The notes under the pieces: model-generated | Told to the model about the DNA's origin: nothing | Seen by the model: only the letters and a program-made list of their open reading frames with translations | Databases searched by the model: none | In this document: positions 1 to 5,540 of the stretch, in pieces | Layout of the letters: each line of letters begins with the position of its first letter | How positions within the stretch are numbered: the stretch's first letter is position 1 | Position numbers and translations under genes: made by a program | Source: an uncultured Ruminococcus sp. | GTDB taxonomy: Bacteria; Bacillota; Clostridia; Oscillospirales; CAG-272 | Assembly (NCBI GenBank): GCA_902778985.1 | Contig: CACYZS010000137.1 | Coordinates: forward strand, 1 to 6,075 | DNA length: 6,075 nt | Direction of reading: 5' to 3'

Positions 1-236
1 TATCAGATCGCAAATCCCTTCCCTCTATTATACAAAATACATATTAGGTATAATTATATATCATGATTTTTCGATCAGTATGATTTGATCAGGTTAGGTC
101 TTAGAGGTGTGTTTTTGTCTTTGCTCGCTCTGTCGACCTTTCGTGACGGACCCCTTCTGCTCTTTCGGACGGGCGTTCGGTGTTTTTCATTCTTTGCGTT
201 CGCTCGAGTTTTTTTCAAAAAAACGATTTCCGCCTC
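1..236. other. Gene-free AT-rich leader region
   Basis: No convincing gene lies here. The first 100 bases hold only 30 G or C. A TATAAT occurs on the minus strand at 27-32, followed towards the left edge by purine-rich GAGGGAAGGG. This could be the promoter and ribosome site of a gene lying off the left end, but no good -35 box accompanies it. Another TATAAT lies on the plus strand at 49-54, also without a -35. At 208-224 there is a perfect GTTTTTTT-C-AAAAAAAC inverted repeat, which would give bent DNA. Short open frames through this stretch do not resemble proteins. Confidence 0.5.
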
Positions 237-265
237 TTTCCAAACTCAGTGGAATATGGTATAAT
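237..265 (+). promoter_or_regulatory. Extended -10 promoter of the flavodoxin-like gene
   Basis: A perfect TATAAT at 260-265 is preceded by TGG at 257-259, giving an extended -10 (TGnTATAAT). A weak -35, TTTCCA at 237-242 (4 of 6 matches), sits 17 bp upstream. Transcription would start near 272, leaving a leader of about 28 bases before the ATG at 300. The placement just ahead of a good ribosome site supports it; function is inferred from sequence only. Confidence 0.7.
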
Positions 266-284
266 GGATACAAGAATAAAATCG

Positions 285-290
285 AAGGAG
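285..290 (+). promoter_or_regulatory. Ribosome binding site AAGGAG that fixes the start at 300
   Basis: AAGGAG at 285-290 lies 9 bases before the ATG at 300. It decides against the longer open frame that begins at ATG 180: that start has no such site and would lie upstream of the promoter. Confidence 0.8.
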
Positions 291-299
291 ATCAATGCC

Positions 300-719
300 A
301 TGAAAATGCGCGTTTTGACTGCCACGAACAAAGGCAAACTTCTGGTCCTCGCCGACCAGGTCGCGAGAAAAGCCGAGTCTACCTACAAGGTCGACAGTAT
401 TCCGCCCGACTACTCGCTCGACCGCGAACGCCTGCTCGTAATCGTCGCGACGGTCAAATCTTCCCTGTCCGATTCGTTCCGCCGTTTCTGCGCCGATCTA
501 TCGAAGGAACGGGCGTCCAACGTCGCCCTGATCGCCGACGGTCTTCCCGAGGACGTTGCCAAACTCACGGCGATCATTAAGGACGCCGGCACGAACTTCA
601 TTGACGACGTGTTGACAATCACGGGCGGACTTCCCTTCAAGTTTGCGAAAAAGGTTACTCCCGAAGAGGTCAAGGCGGTCGACGAATGGACCGACCGGAT
701 TATCTCTACGCTGAAATAA
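300..719 (+). CDS. Small flavodoxin-like-fold protein (139 aa)
   Basis: I infer a flavodoxin-like alpha/beta fold. Strand 1 (residues 3-8, MRVLTA) is followed by a polar loop TNKGK (9-13) where flavodoxins hold the FMN phosphate. Next come a helix (14-26), a second strand around 29-33, a hydrophobic strand RLLVIVAT (44-51), a helix (56-68), the strand NVALIADG (74-81), a helix (84-97), and a C-terminal helix (120-138) after a GGLPFKFAKK stretch. Length (139 aa) suits short-chain flavodoxins. The phosphate loop does not match the usual T/S-x-T-G-x-T pattern well and the aromatic FMN-stacking residues are not obvious, so cofactor binding is uncertain. There is no signal peptide or membrane segment, so it is probably cytosolic. 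The start at 300 is chosen from AAGGAG at 285-290; ATG 306 is a less likely alternative. The gene is monocistronic: its own promoter lies upstream and a terminator follows 4 bases after the stop. It may be an electron carrier or a redox partner; substrate unknown. Confidence 0.85.
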   Translation: MKMRVLTATNKGKLLVLADQVARKAESTYKVDSIPPDYSLDRERLLVIVATVKSSLSDSFRRFCADLSKERASNVALIADGLPEDVAKLTAIIKDAGTNFIDDVLTITGGLPFKFAKKVTPEEVKAVDEWTDRIISTLK

Positions 720-723
720 CGAA

Positions 724-751
724 CGAGGCGGGATATTCCCGCCTCGCTTTT
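724..751. terminator. Shared intrinsic terminator between convergent genes
   Basis: A 10-bp perfect stem (CGAGGCGGGA at 724-733, TCCCGCCTCG at 737-746) with a 3-base loop is followed by CTTTT on the plus strand. That makes a good terminator for the gene ending at 719. On the minus strand the same stem comes directly after the stop codon of the ComFC-like gene (750-752) and is followed by a looser T-rich run (TTCGTTATTT), so it probably also ends the four-gene minus-strand unit. The two stop codons are only 30 bases apart. Confidence 0.85.
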
Positions 752-1583
752 ACCGGATCGGCCGAGGTGCGCTTTGCGTACCTGCGGTCGGTCTTTTCTT
801 TTTGTAGGACTTCCCCTTTTTTCTTGTCTTGCGCGGACGAATGACGAAATCCCTTCCGGATACGGCGATCACACACGGAATGACACGCGCGGCACCCGCC
901 GCTTTCACGACGCGGCGACACTCGAGAAGCGTCGCGCCGCTGGTCGTCAGATCGTCGAGCAGGAGTACTGTCTTCCCCGCTAAATCTTCGGGTTGGGTAA
1001 CGAAGAAACGGTTCTCGACGTTGGTTCTGCGCTCCTCTGCGGACAGTTTCTTTTGCATTCTGCCGCCGCGTGCGCGTCTGAGCGAAAGCGAGACCGGAAA
1101 GTCGATTTCACGCGATATGGCAACAGAAAGGCGCTCCATATGGTCGTAACCGTTCTTGGCTTTGGCACGGTCGCTACGTGGACACGGAACGAGGATCGCC
1201 GTAGCCTTCTCTTTCGGCGTCAGCGCGTCTTCGATCGCCTCGGCGAGGTCACGGGCAATAAAGTTGAACACGCTTTGCAGGTGTCTTTGCTTCAAAGCGA
1301 AGAGGATTCTGTTCTCGGGAAGATCGCCTTCCGACGGCTGATACTTATAAAGTTTGACAAGACGGCGTAGCCCGGCTTTTCCGAGCGAAAAGGACGGACA
1401 GGTGCAGCGGCAGCGGGGTTGCAGACAACGGCTGCAGATCTCCTGTTTGGCGTTTTCGTACCGGTCGTAACAGGTACGGCAGAACACCTCGTCGTCCTTG
1501 TCAAGCAATTCGCCGCAGCAAACGCATTTAGAAGGATATACGAGCGACAGGAGCCGGGATATCGCCGACGTCACACGTCCCAT
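750..1583 (-). CDS. comFC: ComFC-like phosphoribosyltransferase with zinc-ribbon N terminus
   Basis: This 277-aa protein belongs to the ComF family, linked to DNA uptake and transformation in Bacillota and widely kept in species not known to be competent. The N terminus carries a cysteine-rich metal-binding region: C20, C23, C35, C38, C50, C53, then C58, C60 and C62. The type I phosphoribosyltransferase domain follows. It includes a VPCPRS strand (132-137), a GYDHMERL segment where ComF proteins usually read R-G-F/Y-N-Q, the QKKLSAEERRTN signature (177-188), and the PRPP loop LLLDDLTTSGATL (207-219) with the acidic pair D210-D211. The last 29 residues (249-277) form an unusual tail with 13 Lys or Arg. 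The start is the ATG that overlaps the sulfhydrylase stop (TAATG). No Shine-Dalgarno site precedes it, so translation probably depends on coupling to the upstream gene. It is the last gene of the minus-strand unit. Its actual substrate is unknown. Confidence 0.9.
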   Translation of the reverse strand: MGRVTSAISRLLSLVYPSKCVCCGELLDKDDEVFCRTCYDRYENAKQEICSRCLQPRCRCTCPSFSLGKAGLRRLVKLYKYQPSEGDLPENRILFALKQRHLQSVFNFIARDLAEAIEDALTPKEKATAILVPCPRSDRAKAKNGYDHMERLSVAISREIDFPVSLSLRRARGGRMQKKLSAEERRTNVENRFFVTQPEDLAGKTVLLLDDLTTSGATLLECRRVVKAAGAARVIPCVIAVSGRDFVIRPRKTRKKGKSYKKKRPTAGTQSAPRPIR

Positions 1584-2854
1584 TACGCCCGATCAAGCGC
1601 CTGCGCAAGATCGGCGATGATGTCCTCGGCGTCCTCGATCCCGACCGAGAAACGAACGAGATCGGCGGGCGTTTTGCACTCCTCGAGTTGCTTGTCGGTC
1701 AACTGCCGGTGCGTGGTGCTCGCGGGATGCAGAACGCAGGTACGCGCGTCGGCAACGTGCGTGACGATCGCCGCGAGTTTCAACGAATCCATGAAACGCG
1801 TCGCGGCTTCCCTGCCGCCCTTGATCCCGAAGGAAACGACGCCGCAGGTCCCGTTCGGCATGTATTTTTTCGCAAGGTCGTAGTAACGGTTGCCGGGAAG
1901 GTCGGGATAGTTCACCCAGGTCACTTTCGGATGTTTGGAAAGAAACTCGGCGACGGCGCGGGCGTTCTCGCAGTGACGTTTCATACGCAGAGGAAGCGTT
2001 TCAAGCCCGATGTTGATTAAGAACGCGTTCTGCGGCGCCTGAATCGCGCCGAAGTCACGCATCAACTGAGCAACCGCCTTGGTGATGTACGCGAGTTTTC
2101 CAAACTGCTTGGTGTACGTGATACCGTGGTAGGAATCGTCGGGAGTGGTGAGCCCGGGATACTTGTCCGCGTGCGCCTCCCAATCGAAGTTGCCGCTGTC
2201 GACGATGACGCCGCCGATGGTCATCGCATGACCGTCCATATACTTGGTCGTGGCGTGGGTCACGATATCCACGCCGAACTCAAAAGGACGGCAGTTGACA
2301 GGCGTCGGGAAGGTATTGTCGACCACGATCGGAACGCCGTGCTTGTGTGCCGCGGCAACGAACTTGTCAAAGTCCAGAACGGCAAGCGCCGGGTTGGAAA
2401 TCGACTCGGCGAAGACCGCTCTCGTTTCGGGCTTGAACGCCGCGTCGAGTTCCTCGGGCGACGCGTCGGGATCAACGAAGGTGACGTCGATTCCCATCTT
2501 CTTCATGGTCACGCCGAGAAGATTGAACGTACCGCCGTAGATCGCGGAAGAAGCCACGATATGCTGTCCCGCGGACACGATATTGAACAGCGCGATCAGG
2601 TTCGCCGCCTGTCCGGAAGAGGTGAGCATCGCGGCGACGCCGCCCTCGAGATCTGCGATCTTCGCGGCGACCGCGTCGCAGGTCGGGTTGGCGAGGCGGG
2701 AGTAAAAATATCCGCTCTTCTTCAGATCGAAGAGTTGTCCCATCTCGTCGCTCGAGTCGTATTTGAACGTGGTCGACTGCCAGATCGGAAGAATCCGCGC
2801 TTCCCCGTTTTTGGGCTTGTAACCGGACTGGATGCACTTGGTGTTGATTTTCAT
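1583..2854 (-). CDS. O-acetylhomoserine sulfhydrylase (PLP, Cys/Met metabolism family)
   Basis: The enzyme should join O-acetylhomoserine and sulfide to form homocysteine and acetate, the direct sulfhydrylation route to methionine. It is a 423-aa fold-type I PLP protein of the Cys/Met metabolism family. The N-terminal ILPIWQSTTF (21-30) and YSRLANPT (51-58) motifs supply the phosphate contacts made by the neighbouring subunit. SSGQAA (79-84) is the cofactor phosphate loop, VVDNTF (177-182) contains the Asp that pairs with the PLP ring nitrogen, and THATTKYMDGH (199-209) holds the Schiff-base lysine K204. The C terminus has the usual THVADARTCVLHPASTTHRQ block, with the Arg-containing SVGIEDAEDI near the end. 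The overall pattern fits the sulfhydrylase branch (MetY-like) better than cystathionine gamma-synthase; the exact specificity cannot be proven from sequence. AAAGGAGT at 2859-2866 (minus) is a strong ribosome site 4 bases from the ATG, counting from the end of that motif. It lies 18 bp after glnS and overlaps comFC by one base. No SAM riboswitch or T-box is visible in front of it. Confidence 0.93.
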   Translation of the reverse strand: MKINTKCIQSGYKPKNGEARILPIWQSTTFKYDSSDEMGQLFDLKKSGYFYSRLANPTCDAVAAKIADLEGGVAAMLTSSGQAANLIALFNIVSAGQHIVASSAIYGGTFNLLGVTMKKMGIDVTFVDPDASPEELDAAFKPETRAVFAESISNPALAVLDFDKFVAAAHKHGVPIVVDNTFPTPVNCRPFEFGVDIVTHATTKYMDGHAMTIGGVIVDSGNFDWEAHADKYPGLTTPDDSYHGITYTKQFGKLAYITKAVAQLMRDFGAIQAPQNAFLINIGLETLPLRMKRHCENARAVAEFLSKHPKVTWVNYPDLPGNRYYDLAKKYMPNGTCGVVSFGIKGGREAATRFMDSLKLAAIVTHVADARTCVLHPASTTHRQLTDKQLEECKTPADLVRFSVGIEDAEDIIADLAQALDRA

Positions 2855-2872
2855 GTTTACTCCTTTGTTTCG

Positions 2873-4478
2873 TCAGACTTTGTAACTGTCTTTCAGTCCG
2901 ACGATGCGATTGAACGTATTTTCGTATTTGGTATCCTTAACAAAGTATCCGACGCGCACGAACTGGAACCGTTCGCCTGGTTTGGCGTCAGAGAGAGACG
3001 CTTCGACGCGCGCAGCGGGAAGATCGGTCACGGAGTCGACGTTAAGGAAGTCGCCGTATCCTTTCCCTTCGGGGATATCCGCGACGTTCTCAATGGTAAA
3101 GAGTTCGTCGAAGAGTTTGACGTCGACCGGGATGCTCTCGGCGTCGGAGAGCCAGTGGATGGTCCCCTTGACTTTTCTTCCGTCGGCGGGATTGCCGTTC
3201 CCGGTTTCGAGATCGACCGTGCAGAAGATCTCTTCGATCTTACCGTCGGCATCGGTCTTGATATCCTCGTATTTCAGGAGATAACTCCCCATCAGCCTGA
3301 CTTCTCCGCCGGGTTTTAAGCGGAAGAACTTGGGCGGAGGATCGAGCGCGAAGTCGTCGGCGTCGATCAGAAGATGGCGCGAGAACGGGACCTTCCGTGT
3401 GCCGAGTTCCGGGTGCTGCGGATGGTTCGGCAGATCGAAATACTCAGTCTTCCCTTCGGGATAGTTCGTGACGGTCACTTTGATCGGTTTCAGGATCGCG
3501 ACACGGCGCGGCGCCGTTTCATTCAGTTCCTCACGAATGCAGTGTTCAAGCAGTTCGTGATCAACCAGACTCAACGCCTTGGCAACGCCCGCGCGGGATA
3601 CGAAATCAAAGATGGACGCGGGGGTGTATCCTCTGCGGCGAAGACCGCAGATGGTCGGCATTCGCGGATCGTCCCAACCGTCGACAAGCCCCGTCTCGAC
3701 AAGTTCGCGCAGATAGCGCTTGCTCATAACGGTATGCGTGACGTTCAGACGCGCGAACTCGTACTGATGCGGGCGCGGATTAAACCCGACGTGCTCGACG
3801 ACCCAATCGTAGAGCGGACGGTGGTTTTCAAACTCGATCGAGCAGAGCGAGTGCGTGATCCCCTCAAGCGCGTCCTGGATCGGATGGGCGTAATCGTAGA
3901 GCGGATAGATACACCACTTGTTGCCCTGCCGATGATGCGCGGTGTGTACGATGCGGTAGATCGCGGGGTCGCGCAGATTGATGTTCGGGGACGCCATATC
4001 GATCTTGGCACGCAGGGTCTTCGCGCCGTCCGGGAATTCCCCGTTCTTCATGCGCGCTGGGCTTACCCGGCTCGGTCAGCGTACCGCGGTATTCGCGCAT
4101 CTCATCGGCGGAAAGATCGCAGACGTAGGCGTCGCCCTGCTTGATCAGTTTGACGGCGAATTCGTAGCACTTGTCAAAGTAGTCCGATCCGTAGAAGACG
4201 CCGCCGGTCGGCTCTGCGCCGAGCCAGCAGAGATCCTCGTAGATCGACTTGACGAACTCGTCGCCTTCCTTGGTCGGGTTGGTATCGTCGTAACGCAGGT
4301 TGAAAAGACCGCCGTATTTCTTTGCGGTCATACTGTTGATCCAGATCGCTTTCGCGCTCCCGATGTGCAGGTATCCGTTCGGTTCAGGAGGAAAACGGGT
4401 ATGGATCTTGAGCGACGGATCTTTTTCCAGGTCTTCGTCGATGATTTCGTGAATGAAGTTGTTCGACATTTCTTCCAT
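2873..4478 (-). pseudogene. glnS: Glutaminyl-tRNA synthetase, broken by an internal deletion and frameshift
   Basis: GlnRS charges tRNA-Gln with glutamine. The reading begins at ATG 4478 (residues 1-141 in frame, down to about 4056). It includes [14 protein letters not shown] (28-41), the class I ATP-binding signature, then the YDDTNPTKE block and [13 protein letters not shown] (129-141). The rest (from 4051 down to 2873, 392 codons) is in another frame. It starts at MKNGEFPDG and contains [29 protein letters not shown], the KMSKS equivalent VMSKR (near 3718-3730), DDPRMPTICGLRRRGYT, and the C-terminal anticodon-binding beta-barrels ending in GLKDSYKV. Between the halves, only four bases replace about 16 codons (the P-Y-R-D-R-S-V-E-E-N-L-x-L-F-E region of the family), so about 44 bases are missing. 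Restoring them gives about 549 aa, close to the 554 of E. coli GlnRS. As written, translation gives a 204-aa truncated product ending at 3864. The rest of the gene is free of stops and well conserved, so any break is recent or is an assembly fault. Confidence 0.88.
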
Positions 4479-4486
4479 GTGCGTTA

Positions 4487-4493
4487 CCCTTTC
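4487..4493 (-). promoter_or_regulatory. Ribosome binding site GAAAGGG for glnS
   Basis: GAAAGGG on the minus strand ends 8 bases before the ATG at 4478. It supports this start (protein beginning [20 protein letters not shown], which aligns with the usual GlnRS N terminus). The in-frame ATG at 4535 lies inside the preceding gene and adds 19 residues with no family counterpart. The ATG at 4469 is a weaker alternative. Confidence 0.65.
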
Positions 4494-4500
4494 GTTCCCG

Positions 4501-5130
4501 TCAGTCGGGAGTGTATGCGTGATAGATACGTTCAAGCGCGACGGTGGTTTTGCGTCCGTGACCGGGATAGACCGTTACGGTAGGTGGCAACGATAGAATC
4601 CGTTTGACCGAATCGGCAAGGCTTTCTTCGGAACCGCCGAAGAAGTCGGTGCGTCCAACGCCGCCGAGCGAAAAGATCGTGTCGCCCGAAAAGAGAGCGT
4701 CGGACGAGAGATAACAGACCGAGCCAGCCGTGTGCCCCGGGGTATACAGAACCCTGAGTTTTTCGCGTCCGACGGCGATCACTTCCCCGTCTTCAAGCCC
4801 TCGGTCCGCCTCCCCGAAGTCGCCGCTCGGAAGTCCGAGCAGATCTGCGACGTTTGCCATGGGATCGTTGACGGCGTATTTGTCGTATCGTCCGATCAAA
4901 ACCGGGGCGCCGGTCTCCTCTTTCCATTTTTTCAAGGCGAGCATATGGTCGGCGTGCGCATGGGTCAGAAGGATCGCCCGGATGATGGGCGTAACGTGAC
5001 CGAACAAGTGTGCGGTCGTTTCGGGAGAGGCGGACGGGTCGATCACGACGGCGTTTTCGCACTCGTCGTCAGAGAACAGATAGCAGTTCGATCCGATACC
5101 GCGTCCGTCAAACTGAACGATCCTTCCCAT
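4501..5130 (-). CDS. Metallo-beta-lactamase-fold hydrolase, glyoxalase II-like
   Basis: This 209-aa cytosolic hydrolase belongs to the short glyoxalase II-like branch (YcbL/GloB2 type) of the metallo-beta-lactamase superfamily. Many members hydrolyse thioesters such as S-lactoylglutathione; the substrate here is unknown. Metal ligands are all in place: THAHADH (56-62, giving H57, H59, D61, H62), PGHTAGS (131-137, H133), FSGDTIF (147-153, D150) and YPGHG (188-192, H191). The [10 protein letters not shown] stretch (157-166) is the typical loop of this branch. N-terminal GIGSNCYLF and VVIDPS (28-33) form the first strands of the fold. The length is normal for the short form, which lacks the extra C-terminal helical domain of classical glyoxalase II. 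The start has an AAGGGGG ribosome site (5137-5143) 6 bases upstream and a strong promoter just beyond. It is the first gene of the four-gene minus-strand unit, ending 22 bp before glnS. Confidence 0.93.
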   Translation of the reverse strand: MGRIVQFDGRGIGSNCYLFSDDECENAVVIDPSASPETTAHLFGHVTPIIRAILLTHAHADHMLALKKWKEETGAPVLIGRYDKYAVNDPMANVADLLGLPSGDFGEADRGLEDGEVIAVGREKLRVLYTPGHTAGSVCYLSSDALFSGDTIFSLGGVGRTDFFGGSEESLADSVKRILSLPPTVTVYPGHGRKTTVALERIYHAYTPD

Positions 5131-5158
5131 CTTCGTCCCCCTTGCATTTCTTCAATCT

Positions 5159-5187
5159 ATTATATCACCCGCGCGCGCGTTTGTCTA
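5159..5187 (-). promoter_or_regulatory. Strong promoter of the minus-strand four-gene unit
   Basis: On the minus strand, TAGACA at 5187-5182 (5 of 6 matches to TTGACA) and a perfect TATAAT at 5164-5159 are 17 bp apart, with TGA just before the -10 (extended -10). Transcription should start near 5152, about 22 bases before the ATG. Further upstream, A-tracts at 5193-5196 and 5201-5207 fall at about -41 to -44 and -49 to -55, where an UP element would sit. The spacer carries an alternating CG run (5171-5179 and flanks). Confidence 0.85.
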
Positions 5188-5199
5188 CCTGCTTTTCCT

Positions 5200-5229
5200 G
5201 TTTTTTTCGGCGGAAAGCAGTTTTTTTCG
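5200..5229. repeat. Two GTTTTTTTCG copies at 20-bp spacing
   Basis: GTTTTTTTCG occurs at 5200-5209 and again at 5220-5229, exactly 20 bp apart (about two helical turns), and each is followed a few bases later by GAA. The phased T-tracts would bend the DNA between the divergent promoters. Confidence 0.6.
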
Positions 5230-5240
5230 CGTGAACTGCT
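5216..5240. promoter_or_regulatory. Inverted repeat in the divergent intergenic region, possible operator
   Basis: AGCAGTT (5216-5222) and AACTGCT (5234-5240) are exact reverse complements separated by 11 bases. The site lies between the divergent transcription units and could be an operator or an mRNA-free hairpin. No regulator is encoded in the window, and a 7-bp arm can arise by chance. Confidence 0.3.
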
Positions 5241-5247
5241 CCATCTT

Positions 5248-5277
5248 TTGTCCGAAGGGTGACATGACGCATATTCT
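5248..5277 (+). promoter_or_regulatory. Candidate promoter for the DUF3343/desulfurase pair
   Basis: TTGTCC (5248-5253) and TATTCT (5272-5277), each 4 of 6 matches, are separated by 18 bp and lie about 45 bases before the first start codon. This is weak compared with the opposing promoter at 5159-5187, so expression may be low or need an activator. Confidence 0.35.
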
Positions 5278-5321
5278 ATCTATGAGAAGGGATGAATTTC
5301 GAAACGCAAAACGAGGGAAAC

Positions 5322-5540
5322 ATGGAAGACAGAAGAATACTTGTCGGCTCGATCTCCTACGCCATCAAGGCAAAGCGCTTGCTTGCAAAGGAAGGGATCA
5401 CGGCAAACGTCATCAAGGAAACCGACCGGACCGAAGGATGCTCCTACGGGCTTTCATTTGCGGAACGCGACGCGTACCGCGTATTTCCTCTGCTGTCGGA
5501 CGCGGGGATCCGGCTCCGGTCTCGCGAGGCGTGGAAGTGA
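5322..5540 (+). CDS. DUF3343 protein, putative sulfur/selenium carrier (72 aa)
   Basis: A small cytosolic protein that resembles DUF3343, a family annotated as putative Se/S carrier-like and often found beside cysteine-desulfurase-like genes. The N-terminal strand and helix ILVGSISYAIKAKRLLAKEG (6-25) match the family's opening (strand, then an A-x-x-A-E/K-x-L-L helix). ANVIKETDR (28-36) is the second strand. GCSYGLSF (39-46) is the region of the conserved cysteine, here C40, the only cysteine. RVFPLLSDAGIRLR (53-66) ends the ferredoxin-like fold. Usual members are about 75-90 aa. The start at 5322 is preferred because GAGGG (5313-5317) precedes it and because homology begins right after it. 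The in-frame ATG at 5292 adds 10 residues and has AAGGG almost touching it. The stop overlaps the next gene by 4 bases, so the two are probably translated together. Confidence 0.78.
   Translation: MEDRRILVGSISYAIKAKRLLAKEGITANVIKETDRTEGCSYGLSFAERDAYRVFPLLSDAGIRLRSREAWK

Noticed and set aside
60..102. Palindromic ATCATGAT and repeated GATCAG in the left AT-rich stretch
   Set aside because: The arms are short and irregular and fall in low-complexity AT-rich DNA, so chance is adequate; no operator, tRNA or attachment site can be supported.
180..299. Longer N terminus for the flavodoxin-like protein from ATG 180
   Set aside because: It runs through the predicted promoter and start site, lacks a ribosome site, and the extra 40 residues look like translated intergenic DNA.
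2855..2872. SAM riboswitch or T-box ahead of the sulfhydrylase
   Set aside because: Only 18 bp separate it from glnS, which leaves no room for such an element, and none is visible before the head promoter either.
2126..3319. Long plus-strand open frame (397 codons) opposite the sulfhydrylase and glnS
   Set aside because: It is antisense to two well-recognised genes, shows no protein family pattern, and is rich in Arg, Gly, Val and Asp as expected from a reversed GC-rich coding strand.
3504..3518. ACGGCG/CGCCGT hairpin within glnS
   Set aside because: A 6-bp GC-rich arm within conserved coding sequence without a T-run is expected by chance at this base composition.
2873..4051. Independent 392-aa protein starting at ATG 4051
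   Set aside because: It starts inside the GlnRS catalytic domain, has no Shine-Dalgarno site in front, and lacks the ATP-binding signature. It is the back half of the broken glnS.
4040..4065. Programmed ribosomal frameshift in glnS
   Set aside because: There is no slippery heptamer at the junction, and a shift would not restore the missing conserved segment of about 15 residues. A deletion explains both facts.
3374..4144. Plus-strand open frame of 256 codons opposite glnS
   Set aside because: Antisense shadow of conserved GlnRS coding sequence, Arg-rich, with no ribosome site or motifs.
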